Assembly (NCBI RefSeq): GCF_018070045.1
Contig: NZ_JAGPYK010000022.1
Location: 1 to 64,000, forward strand
DNA from: Micromonospora sp. U21
Lineage (GTDB): Bacteria; Actinomycetota; Actinomycetes; Mycobacteriales; Micromonosporaceae
Length of the DNA stretch: 64,000 bases
Direction of reading: 5' to 3'
The notes beneath the pieces are model-generated. The model was not told where the DNA came from. It was given only the letters and a program-made list of their open reading frames with translations, and did not search any database. The stretch's first letter is position 1; each line of letters begins with the position of its first letter. The position numbers were made by a program, and so were the translations under genes. Positions 34,485 through 41,966 of the stretch are shown in pieces.

Positions 34485-36133
34485 TGTGGCGCGACCATCT
34501 CACCGAGATCATCGTCTTCTCCCTGCTTTTTCTGCTGGTCAGCGCGATGGGCTTCGTGGCCGCCCGGTGGCGTGCCCCGAAGGACATGGCCCACCTCGAC
34601 GAGTGGGGGCTGGGCGGGCGCAGCTTCGGCGGCTGGATCACCTGGTTCCTGGTCGGCGGTGACCTCTACACCGCGTACACCTTCGTGGCGGTTCCGGCGC
34701 TGATGTTCGGGGCCGGCGCCGCCGGGTTCTTCGCCGTGCCGTACACCATCGTGATCTACCCGTTGGTCTTCCTGGTGCTGGTCCGGCTCTGGTCGGTGTC
34801 GCACCGGCACGGGTTCGTCACGCCGGCCGACTTCGTCCGCAACCGGTTCGACTCGCCGGTGCTGGCGCTGTTGATCGCGATCACCGGCATCGTGGCCACC
34901 ATGCCGTACATCGCGTTGCAGCTGGTCGGCATCGAGGCGGTGCTCAAGACGATGGGGGTGACCGGCGACAACGCACTGGCCCGGCACCTGCCGATCATCA
35001 TCGCGTTCGCCATCCTGGCCGCCTACACCTACCAGTCGGGGCTGCGCGCACCGGCGCTGATCGCGTTCGTCAAGGACACGCTGATCTACATCGTGATCCT
35101 GGTGGCGATCATCTACCTGCCGTACAAGCTGGGCGGCTGGGGCGACATCTTCGCGGCCGCGGACGCGAAGTTCGACGCCTCGCCCAACCCGAACGACGGG
35201 ATCCTGCTCAACGCCAACAACCAACTCCAGTACGTCACGCTGGCGTTCGGCTCGGCGCTGGCGCTCTTCCTCTACCCGCACAGCATCACCGGCGTGCTGG
35301 CCAGCAGGAACCGCGACGTGATCAAGCGGAACATGTCGGCGCTGCCGGCGTACAGCCTGCTGCTCGGGCTGATCGCGCTGCTCGGTTACATGGCCATCGC
35401 GGCCGGCGTGAAGCCGCTGCCGGGGGCGACGGAAGGCAGTGTGGACAACAACACCGTCGTGCCGCTGCTCTTCGACCAGCAGTTCCCGGACTGGTTCGCC
35501 GGTGTGGCGTACGCGGCGATCGGCATCGGCGCGCTGGTGCCGGCGGCGATCATGTCGATCGCGGCGGCGAACCTGTTCACCCGCAACATCTACAAGGAGT
35601 ACCTGAAGCGGGACGCCAGCCCGGCGCAGGAGGCGAACGTCTCGAAGATCACCTCGCTGGTGGTGAAGGTCGGCGCGGTGGCCTGCATCGTCTTCCTCGA
35701 CCCGCAGTTCTCCATCGACCTCCAGCTGATCGGCGGCGTGATCATTCTCCAGACGCTGCCGGCGGTGGCGCTGGGTCTCTACACCCGCTGGTTCCACCGC
35801 ACCGGCCTGATCGTCGGCTGGGCGGTCGGCATGGGGCTGGGCATGTGGATGCTCTACCAGGTGGCCAGCCCCACCCGGAAGCACTTCGGTGGGTCGGCCT
35901 TCCCGCTGTCGGAGTTCGGTTTCGACACCACCAAGACGATCTACGTGGGCATCGTGGCGGTGCTGGTGAACCTGGCGGTCGCGGCGCTGGTGACGCTGGC
36001 CGTGCGCGCCGCCAAGGTGGCCGAGGGCGTCGACGGCACCACGCCGGACGACTACTTCGCCGACGAGGGTGACCCTCGGGTCACCCCCGGTACCGAGCGC
36101 GACGCCGACTCCGCCCGGGAACCGGTCGCCTGA
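34484..36133 (+). CDS. Sodium:solute symporter, monocarboxylate permease (MctP-like)
   Basis: The 549-residue membrane protein has about 13 helices of the SSS family. It has GGRSFGGWITWFLVGGDLYTA near the start, the sodium-site region around LQLVGIEAVLKTMG, and FLYPHSITGVLASRNRDVIK. It resembles MctP/MctC, which take up pyruvate, lactate, acetate or propionate with Na+ or H+. The C-terminal 40 residues are hydrophilic and acidic. It forms an operon with DUF3311 behind a Crp-like site and ends 10 nt before a strong hairpin. Confidence 0.93.
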   Translation: MWRDHLTEIIVFSLLFLLVSAMGFVAARWRAPKDMAHLDEWGLGGRSFGGWITWFLVGGDLYTAYTFVAVPALMFGAGAAGFFAVPYTIVIYPLVFLVLVRLWSVSHRHGFVTPADFVRNRFDSPVLALLIAITGIVATMPYIALQLVGIEAVLKTMGVTGDNALARHLPIIIAFAILAAYTYQSGLRAPALIAFVKDTLIYIVILVAIIYLPYKLGGWGDIFAAADAKFDASPNPNDGILLNANNQLQYVTLAFGSALALFLYPHSITGVLASRNRDVIKRNMSALPAYSLLLGLIALLGYMAIAAGVKPLPGATEGSVDNNTVVPLLFDQQFPDWFAGVAYAAIGIGALVPAAIMSIAAANLFTRNIYKEYLKRDASPAQEANVSKITSLVVKVGAVACIVFLDPQFSIDLQLIGGVIILQTLPAVALGLYTRWFHRTGLIVGWAVGMGLGMWMLYQVASPTRKHFGGSAFPLSEFGFDTTKTIYVGIVAVLVNLAVAALVTLAVRAAKVAEGVDGTTPDDYFADEGDPRVTPGTERDADSAREPVA

Positions 36134-36142
36134 CGTCCCCCG

Positions 36143-36193
36143 AAAGGAAGGGCCCCTTGTTGACGCCAGGCGTTGACAAGGGGCCCTACCTTT
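36143..36193. terminator. Strong bidirectional hairpin, Micromonospora-type GGGCCCCTT repeat
   Basis: AAAGGAAGGGCCCCTTGT (36143-36160) pairs with 36176-36193 with one mismatch in 18. The loop contains a second small palindrome, ACGCC-A-GGCGT. It lies between two convergent genes, so it can stop transcription from both sides. I recall near-identical hairpins many times in Micromonospora and Salinispora genomes, which makes it a dispersed family as well. Confidence 0.85.
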
Positions 36194-36232
36194 CACGGGC
36201 GGCGTGCGGCGTGCGGCGTGCGGTGCGGTGGC

Positions 36233-36718
36233 TCAGCGGCTGCGGTTGCGCGATTCCAGGGCCGCGTTGAGGCGGCGCAGGAGCACCGCGAGGGTCTCCC
36301 GGTCCTCGGCGGGCCAGTCGCCGAGCATGTCGCCGTAGAGCCGGGTCCGCGCGGCCCGCACCGCGGCCATCCGCTGCAGGCCCGTGGCGGTGGGGGAGAT
36401 GACGGTGCCCCGGCCGTCGGACGGGTCCGGGGTACGGGTGATCAGGCCGTCGCGCTGTAGCGCGGACACCTGCCGGGTCACGGTCGAGCCGTCCAGGTTG
36501 AGTCGGGCGGCGAGCGCGGAGACGTTCTGCGGGCCGGCAGCGTCCAGGTGACGCAGGATCACGTACGCCGCCCGGTCCAGCACCCGGTGCTCGGCGGTGC
36601 CGGTGGCCCGGCGGGTCGCCTCGCCGAAGCGCATCAGCAGGGCCACCTCGGTCTCGATCCGGCCCAGGGTGACCTCGTCGGTCTCGGCCTCGGTGTCCCG
36701 GTAGGGGTCATCGCTCAT
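36233..36718 (-). CDS. MarR-family repressor
   Basis: The 161-residue protein has a winged-helix domain with ALAARLNLDGSTVTRQVSAL (recognition helix region) and the wing RTPDPSDGRGTVISPT, then a dimer helix. The ATG at 36718 is used; upstream in-frame codons lie inside the operator. It is divergent from the MFS gene with only 53 nt between, and that gap has a clear inverted repeat, so it most likely represses both itself and the exporter until a drug-like ligand binds. Confidence 0.92.
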   Translation of the reverse strand: MSDDPYRDTEAETDEVTLGRIETEVALLMRFGEATRRATGTAEHRVLDRAAYVILRHLDAAGPQNVSALAARLNLDGSTVTRQVSALQRDGLITRTPDPSDGRGTVISPTATGLQRMAAVRAARTRLYGDMLGDWPAEDRETLAVLLRRLNAALESRNRSR

Positions 36719-36720
36719 AG

Positions 36721-36755
36721 CTGTATGATACAAGATAAGTACCTGTACCATACAG
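36721..36755. promoter_or_regulatory. MarR operator between divergent marR and MFS genes
   Basis: CTGTATGATAC (36721-36731) and GTACCATACAG (36745-36755) form an inverted repeat with 10 of 11 positions paired and a 13-nt A/T-rich spacer. It fills most of the 53-nt gap, next to the repressor start, in DNA much richer in A/T than its surroundings. A -10-like TAAGTA/TACCAT lies within it. Binding here would block both promoters. Confidence 0.75.
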
Positions 36756-36771
36756 TTAATTGGGAGTCGGA

Positions 36772-38004
36772 GTGGATCGGCGTTCCGAACCGAACCGCAG
36801 TGCCATCTACGCCACCACACTGGTGGCCTTTCTCGCCATCGCCGGCATCGCCGTCGTCGACCCGATCCTGCCGGCCATCGGCGACGCGATCGGGGTCACC
36901 GCCTGGCAGGTCGAGCTGCTGTTCACCGCGTACATCGCGGTGATGGCCCTCGGCATGATCCCGGCGACCCTGGCCAGCGGCCGGTCCGGCTTCAAGCCGG
37001 TGCTGATCGCCGGGGTCGCCGTGGTCGGCCTGGCCGCGATCCTCGCCTCGTTGAGCAACAACATCGTGCAGCTGTCCGTGCTGCGCGGTGTCTGGGGGCT
37101 GGGCAACGCGATGTTCTTCGCCACCGCCATGGTGGTGCTGGTCAACCTGGCCGTCGACCGGGAATGGGTGGTCGGTCTCTTCGAGACGGCCCTCGGTCTC
37201 GGCTTCGCCGTCGGCCCGCTGATCGGTGGCCTCCTCGGCGAGGTCAGCTGGCGACTGCCGTTCTTCGTCTGCGGCGTGTTCATGGTGCTGGCGCTCGGCG
37301 TGGCCGCCCGCAAGCTGCGTGAGCCGAGCAACCGGCAGGCGCCCGTACGCGTCGGTCAGATCTTCGCCACCTACCGCCGTCCCGCGTTCATCGCGCTCTG
37401 CGTGGTGACCGGCGCGTACAACTTCGTCTTCTTCGTGGTGCTCGGCTACACGCCGCTCTTCCTGGGCCTGGACGTCATCCCGCTGGGGTTGGCGTTCACC
37501 GGCTGGGGGCTCGGCCTTGCCGCCGGGATCCTGGTGATCGGCCACCGGCTGGCCCACCGGATCGGCGCGGTGCAGACCGTCGGCGTGGCCATCGCCGGGC
37601 TGCTGGTCTGCATGGTCCTCTTCGCCACGTCGACCAGCACCACCGAGGCGCTCGTGGTGCTGGTGCTCGCCGGGCTCTGCATGGGGCTGGCCAACGCCAA
37701 CCTCACCGACCTGGCGCTCGGCCTCGGCTCCAGCGACCGCCGGGTGGCCACCGGCGCGTTCAACCTGGTCCGCTGGGGCGCCGCCGCGCCCGCGCCGATC
37801 ATCTCCGGCAAGCTCGCCGAGCACTCGCTGTCGCTGCCGTTCTGGGTCGGCTTCGGGGTGCTCGCCGTCGGCGTGCTGGTCTACCTGGCCTTCGCGCACG
37901 TGATGGCCGCCGGCTACGGCGAGCGGGTGCTCTGGTCCCGGTGGAACCGGACCGCCGCCGCCACCGAGCACGCCCCGGAAGAGCCGGTCGGCGAGGCGTA
38001 CTGA
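36772..38004 (+). CDS. MFS transporter (DHA1-type drug efflux)
   Basis: The 410-residue membrane protein has 12 helices. Helix 1 contains AIAGIAVVDPILPAIG, a common DHA1 exporter signature, and helix 5 has ALGLGFAVGPLIGGLLGE, the antiporter motif C. The middle loop is short. The GTG at 36772 has a GGGAG site seven bases upstream; a TTG at 36760 is less likely. It is divergent from, and probably repressed by, the MarR protein. It may protect the cell from an antibiotic or solvent; the substrate is unknown. Confidence 0.92.
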   Translation: MDRRSEPNRSAIYATTLVAFLAIAGIAVVDPILPAIGDAIGVTAWQVELLFTAYIAVMALGMIPATLASGRSGFKPVLIAGVAVVGLAAILASLSNNIVQLSVLRGVWGLGNAMFFATAMVVLVNLAVDREWVVGLFETALGLGFAVGPLIGGLLGEVSWRLPFFVCGVFMVLALGVAARKLREPSNRQAPVRVGQIFATYRRPAFIALCVVTGAYNFVFFVVLGYTPLFLGLDVIPLGLAFTGWGLGLAAGILVIGHRLAHRIGAVQTVGVAIAGLLVCMVLFATSTSTTEALVVLVLAGLCMGLANANLTDLALGLGSSDRRVATGAFNLVRWGAAAPAPIISGKLAEHSLSLPFWVGFGVLAVGVLVYLAFAHVMAAGYGERVLWSRWNRTAAATEHAPEEPVGEAY

Positions 38005-38068
38005 CCGCCGTCCCGCCCCCGCCGCGTCCCCGTCCCGTTCCCATCCCTCCCCGTTCCCGTCCCTCCGT

Positions 38069-38149
38069 CAAGATCCGCGCACTTTCGGGGAAACTGCTGT
38101 CTCCGACGCTCATTGAGGCAGCACTTTCCCGGAAGTTGCGCGGATCTTC
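38069..38149. repeat. Long imperfect inverted repeat (terminator / dispersed element)
   Basis: AAGATCCGCGCACTTTCGGG at 38070 pairs, with a few mismatches, with the segment ending GTTGCGCGGATCTT at 38148; each arm is about 30 nt and the loop about 18. It lies between convergent MFS and TSUP genes. The arms resemble a family I recall from other Micromonospora genomes, so it may be a small non-coding repeat that also stops transcription. Confidence 0.7.
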
Positions 38150-38161
38150 GGTGTTGGGGGT

Positions 38162-38923
38162 TCAGCTCAGGGCGCGCCAGAGCAGGTAGAGCCCGATCAC
38201 CGTGCCGAACACCACGATGATCGTCTTGAGCAGCACCGACGGCAGCCGGCGGACCAGTCGGGCGCCGAGGTACCCGCCGATCAGCGTGGCCGGGGCGACC
38301 ATCGCGACCGCGGCCCAGTTCACCGGCCCGAAGAGAGCGAACACCACCAGAGTGGTGAACCCCACCACCGCGGAGAGCAGGTTCTTGATCGCTGTCACCC
38401 GGGCCAGCGTCGCGTCCAGCACCAGCGCCAGACCGGCGACCAGCATCACGCCGAGCGCCGCGCCGAAGTACCCGCCGTACACCGCACCGAGGGCGACCAT
38501 CGTCTGCACCGCGACCGTCCGCTGGCGCGGCGACAGGTCCCGGGGGTGACCGACCAGCCGGCGCAGCGGGTCCTGAAAGGCGAGCAGGGCGGTCGCGCCG
38601 AGCACCAGGAACGGTACGACCACCTCGAACGCGCGGGCCGGGGTGGCCAGCAACAGCAGCGCCCCGAGGAGGGTGCCGACGATCGTGGTGGGCACCAGCG
38701 TGGCCAGCGCACGCCCACGCGGAAGATCCAGGCGGCTGCCCGCCACGCTGGACAGGTACCCGGGGAACACGGCGACGGAGTTGCTGACGTTCGCCGGTAC
38801 CGGGGGAAGCCCCACCGCGATCATCGCCGGGAAGGTGATCAGTGAACCACCACCGGCCACCGCGTTGACCGTGCCAGCGGCGAGACCGGCGGCGAGCAGC
38901 AGCGCGGCGTGGGAGAGATCCAT
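38162..38923 (-). CDS. TSUP-family (TauE/SafE) membrane transporter
   Basis: The 253-residue protein has about eight helices and two copies of the TSUP half motif: AAGTVNAVAGGGSLITFPAM in the first half and GAVYGGYFGAALGVMLVAGL in the second. The family exports sulfite, sulfoacetate or related organosulfur anions. The ATG at 38923 is clear. It is transcribed alone, away from rnpB, with a 143-nt gap shared by both promoters. The exact substrate is unknown. Confidence 0.92.
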   Translation of the reverse strand: MDLSHAALLLAAGLAAGTVNAVAGGGSLITFPAMIAVGLPPVPANVSNSVAVFPGYLSSVAGSRLDLPRGRALATLVPTTIVGTLLGALLLLATPARAFEVVVPFLVLGATALLAFQDPLRRLVGHPRDLSPRQRTVAVQTMVALGAVYGGYFGAALGVMLVAGLALVLDATLARVTAIKNLLSAVVGFTTLVVFALFGPVNWAAVAMVAPATLIGGYLGARLVRRLPSVLLKTIIVVFGTVIGLYLLWRALS

Positions 38924-39066
38924 AGCCCCACGAGGCTAGACCCCGCCCGGTTGGGCGGGAACGCCGGACTCCCCGCCCGATGGCCGCCGCCACCGCCCCT
39001 GAGCTGCGCGATCTTGACCAGGCGGGGCGGCAATACCGGCGGGCCGCCCGTCGTTAGGATGAGAGC

Positions 39067-39494
<428 letters not shown>

Positions 39495-39498
39495 CCAC

Positions 39499-39531
39499 CA
39501 GGCCAGCCGCCGCCATATGACGGCTGGCCTG
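39499..39531 (+). terminator. rnpB terminator hairpin
   Basis: CAGGCCAGCCG pairs perfectly with CGGCTGGCCTG around an 11-nt loop, starting 4 nt after the P1 stem of rnpB. It is followed by CCGTTCCTT. A stem of 11 bp, mostly G/C, here is the expected terminator. Confidence 0.85.
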
Positions 39532-39737
39532 CCGTTCCTTCGGGCACTGCTGATCGTCGTTGGTCGTCTTCGGCCGGCGGTTGGCGGCACAGACGGCCCA
39601 CGAACGGACCCCAGAGCGACCCTCGCTCATGGGCTCTGCACCATGCCCCCGTATCCGCTCGCGTTCTGGGCGTCGTAAGGCCCGAAGCTGCGTGTCCCGC
39701 CGGCATCGTCGGAATCGTCACCATAGGCTGCCGATCC

Positions 39738-40538
39738 ATGCACGGGTTCACGGACGTCGACCGCCAATCAGACCCGAACTCGTGGGTGGCCGTCCTGGAG
39801 CGTCTCAGCGAGGAGCCCTTCTATCAGGCATACCAGCACCGGGTACGTGAACTGCTTGATCCGGCACCTGGCCGTTGCTACCTCGAAGTCGGCGCTGGCA
39901 CAGGGGCAAGTGCAGCCCAGCTGAGAGACGAGCACGGTGTCAGTGTGGCGACCGTCGACCATGCGCAGACCATGTCCGCAGCAATGCGAGCTTGCGGCTT
40001 GACCCAGTCCGCCGTTGCCGACGCCCACCACCTGCCGTTCCTCAGCCGCTCCTTCGACGGGGCCTGGGCCGATCGCACCGTGCAACACCTCGCCGATCCC
40101 CGCGCGGCCATCAAGGAACTCATCCGGGTTGTCCGGCCGGGTGGCCGCGTCGTTCTAGCAGACCCCGACTACGACACTCAGGTACTCGACATCGCCGACC
40201 AAAGTCTGGCCCGGCGCGTGCTGAGATTCCGGGCTGAAGTCCTCCTCCGCAACGGCACTTTGGCTCATCAACATGCCGGTCTCTTCGCCGCGCACGGCCT
40301 GGTCGACATCACCGTCGAACCCCGAACTCTCCTGGTCCGAAACCCGACCGATGCCGACAACGTTCTCGGCCTCCGTAGCTGGGCTGCCACAGCTGCTCAA
40401 CGCGGCACACTCGACCCAGCCGAAGCCCGTGCTTTCGAAGACCAGTTCGACGAAGCCGTCACTGCCCACCGCTTCACATACGCAGTCACGTTCTTCCTCA
40501 CCGCCGCCACCGTCAACGGAGACGAGAGCATCCGCTAG
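39738..40538 (+). CDS. SAM-dependent methyltransferase (class I)
   Basis: The 266-residue protein has the class I fold: motif I YLEVGAGTGASAAQL, an acidic residue in VATVDHAQTM, VADAHHLPFLSRSFDGAWAD (motifs II-III) and LIRVVRPGGRVVLADPDYD. It resembles UbiE/Coq5-like and small-molecule methyltransferases. The ATG at 39738 follows no strong ribosome site. Codon use is clearly less G/C-rich at third positions than in the neighbours, and the gene lies between rnpB and a decayed copy of the rnpB end, so it was probably brought in by a mobile element. The substrate is unknown. Confidence 0.88.
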   Translation: MHGFTDVDRQSDPNSWVAVLERLSEEPFYQAYQHRVRELLDPAPGRCYLEVGAGTGASAAQLRDEHGVSVATVDHAQTMSAAMRACGLTQSAVADAHHLPFLSRSFDGAWADRTVQHLADPRAAIKELIRVVRPGGRVVLADPDYDTQVLDIADQSLARRVLRFRAEVLLRNGTLAHQHAGLFAAHGLVDITVEPRTLLVRNPTDADNVLGLRSWAATAAQRGTLDPAEARAFEDQFDEAVTAHRFTYAVTFFLTAATVNGDESIR

Positions 40539-40714
40539 GAGATCGTCAAACTTATAGGCGGAACGTAGAGCCGCTGTCCCGCCACCAGCCGGACCGCGAC
40601 ACCTGCTCCGACGGCATGTCGGGCTGCCATCGTTGGTAGCGGCTTGACGACGTTTGACAGCGCCTTGTGCCCCCTGTGTGCCCCACACCGGCGGGATGCG
40701 GCAGCGCTTGCAGC

Positions 40715-40737
40715 GTCCCGGACCAGCGGATTAAGAG
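40715..40737 (-). other. tRNA-Lys anticodon-arm fragment (att-like remnant)
   Basis: On the minus strand CTCTTAATCCGCTGGTCC reads as a tRNA-Lys anticodon loop (CTCTTAA, anticodon CTT), the 3' half of the stem (TCCGC), the variable loop and the start of the T arm (CGGG). The remainder of a tRNA is missing. Phage and integrative-element core sites often cover just this part of a tRNA gene. Only about 22 nt support it. Confidence 0.4.
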
Positions 40738-40740
40738 GCA

Positions 40741-40786
40741 CACACCTCGGTGTACAGGCCGACTCGCCGTCGCGTACCAGGTCAGA
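40741..40786 (+). other. Decayed copy of the rnpB 3' end (attachment-site remnant)
   Basis: These 46 nt match 39461-39506, the last ~34 nt of rnpB plus the start of its terminator, at about 36 of 46 positions with one gap. Shared blocks are GTACAGG, CGACTCG, CCGTCGC and ACCAGG. No other part of rnpB is present. A repeat of a structural RNA 3' end beside foreign-looking genes is the classic trace of site-specific integration. Confidence 0.6.
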
Positions 40787-40791
40787 TGCCG

Positions 40792-41016
40792 TCACGTACG
40801 GGGCGCCGGCCCCAGCAACCTCACGCCTGCTGTCAGGACGTACAGCTCTCTGCGATCTACGGCATCGCCCTTCTTGTCAAGTTGGTAGCCGTCCAGCCAG
40901 ATCCAGCCGTCATAGGTGTCCAGATCGGTGTGGATCCGGATGAGGCGAAGGTAGATGGGCCGTGCGAACTGCGGGCTCGCTGCACGGGTCAGGTGCAGGA
41001 CGTCACCGGCCTTCAC
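40792..41016 (-). CDS. Small hypothetical protein of the accessory region
   Basis: The 74-residue protein starts at GTG 41016, begins MKAGDVLHLTRAASPQFARP and contains the aromatic stretch TYDGWIWLDGYQLD. A small beta-barrel is likely. Similar short proteins occur in actinomycete integrative elements and prophages, but I cannot name the family. Its start overlaps the end of the preceding small gene by 14 nt, so they form a pair. Its stop touches the rnpB-like remnant. Confidence 0.6.
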   Translation of the reverse strand: MKAGDVLHLTRAASPQFARPIYLRLIRIHTDLDTYDGWIWLDGYQLDKKGDAVDRRELYVLTAGVRLLGPAPRT

Positions 41017-41185
41017 TTCGGCCGTTCCTGTCTCGCCAGGCGCGTAGGGTCTCGCCGGCCGCCGTCAAACGCGGGCATCCGTCGTCGGAGCACTTCGAGC
41101 AGGCGTTGCGGTGATGGAAGTCGAGGACGTAGCCGGCCATCTGAACCGCGAATGGCGGTTCGGGCTGCCACCGCGGGAGCGACAT
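41003..41185 (-). CDS. Small Cys-rich hypothetical protein
   Basis: The 60-residue protein, read from ATG 41185, has a likely zinc site built from HHRNACSKCSDDGCPRL (three Cys and two His). The rest is Trp- and Arg-rich. It could bind nucleic acid. An upstream start at 41251 would extend it through a less likely segment. It is the first gene of a minus-strand pair in the mobile-element remnant. Confidence 0.6.
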   Translation of the reverse strand: MSLPRWQPEPPFAVQMAGYVLDFHHRNACSKCSDDGCPRLTAAGETLRAWRDRNGRSEGR

Positions 41186-41255
41186 GGTCACCTCAGGTCG
41201 GGGCGCTTGGCGGAGTGCCAGTCGACTGGCTGACCGGGACGTTGGGACCATTTAC

Positions 41256-41288
41256 CTCTAGTCATGAGTAAAGAGTAAACGACTAGAG
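41256..41288. promoter_or_regulatory. CTCTAGTC/GACTAGAG inverted repeat
   Basis: A perfect 8+8 inverted repeat with a 17-nt A/T-rich spacer (containing AGTAAA twice) lies between the minus-strand small genes and the AlpA-like gene. The area is much richer in A/T than the chromosome around it. It is likely an operator or part of an integration/excision region. Confidence 0.5.
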
Positions 41289-41292
41289 CGGG

Positions 41293-41344
41293 TAGGCACT
41301 AGGTGTCCATCAACTTGATACGTGCCTAGGCGGCATGTGCCTAG
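41293..41344. promoter_or_regulatory. GTGCCTA repeat cluster before the AlpA-like gene
   Basis: GTGCCTAG occurs directly at 41322 and 41337 (15-nt spacing), and its reverse TAGGCAC at 41293. The last copy ends 10 nt before the AlpA-like start codon. Repeats in this position are typical of excisionase or autoregulator binding sites. Confidence 0.5.
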
Positions 41345-41353
41345 CGTCAGTGC

Positions 41354-41548
41354 ATGGCCAGAAAGCTGCGGTTGGTGGGTTCGGGCGAGATCCGCATCCT
41401 GCTCGGCGGCATCTCGCGGCAGCGCGTCTACCAGATCACCAACCGGCGCGACTTCCCTGAGCCGGTCGCCACTCTTCAGATGGGCAACGTCTGGCTTGCC
41501 GAAGATGTCGAGGCGTGGATCGCCACCAGGCGCGGGGATCTGGACTAG
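41354..41548 (+). CDS. AlpA-like helix-turn-helix protein (excisionase/regulator)
   Basis: The 64-residue protein has a winged-helix of the MerR/AlpA type: GSGEIRILLGGISRQRVYQI, NRRDFPEPVATL and WLAEDVEAWIATRRG. These small proteins act as excisionases or activators in phages and actinomycete integrative elements. The ATG at 41354 follows a repeat cluster. No integrase gene is left in the window, so it may be an orphan remnant that still binds its repeats. Confidence 0.8.
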   Translation: MARKLRLVGSGEIRILLGGISRQRVYQITNRRDFPEPVATLQMGNVWLAEDVEAWIATRRGDLD

Positions 41549-41709
41549 ACCCAGCGAGGCCCGATGTTCAACGTGTCCAGGCGGTAGATTCAGTCACCGT
41601 CGCAGTGACCGGTGAAGCAATAGTTGATGTGCCGGCGCACCCACTCGCCCAAGGCGAGTCGTACAGCGGGTGGCAGACGGTTGCGGCGGGCGGGCTGTTG
41701 GCCTCCGCG
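41545..41709 (-). pseudogene. 3' fragment of an accessory gene with in-frame stop
   Basis: On the minus strand a coding-looking stretch reads LPPAVRLALGEWVRRHINYC and FTGHCDGD, then TGA (41590-41592), then IYRLDTLNIGPRWV and TAG at 41545. It has no start and is converging tail-to-tail with the AlpA-like gene. The rest of the 418-nt gap to 41966 shows no supported gene. I do not recognise the family; it looks like a mobile-element remnant. Confidence 0.4.
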
Positions 41710-41966
41710 TGACTGCTGGGTCCACGAGGTGCGGACCGACTGGGCGACGGACGTCCACCGGCTGGATGTTTCAGGCTTCCCGGGCTCCTGGCAATCCGGT
41801 TACGGGCGGGGGACTGCTCGTAACGCCACGAGCCCGGAGCGCGGCGTTCTAGGCTCCGAGATATGGCGGCGGCGTGCCCATCTTGAGCTGGCACATAAGT
41901 CCGGGCAGGGCCTTAACCCCATGATTCCCCTCGCGAGGCGCGAACTCAGACGGAGAGGAAGCGCGC

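Noticed and set aside
40700..40740. Complete tRNA-Lys gene
   Set aside because: Only the anticodon loop, one stem half and the variable loop are present; there is no acceptor, D or full T arm.
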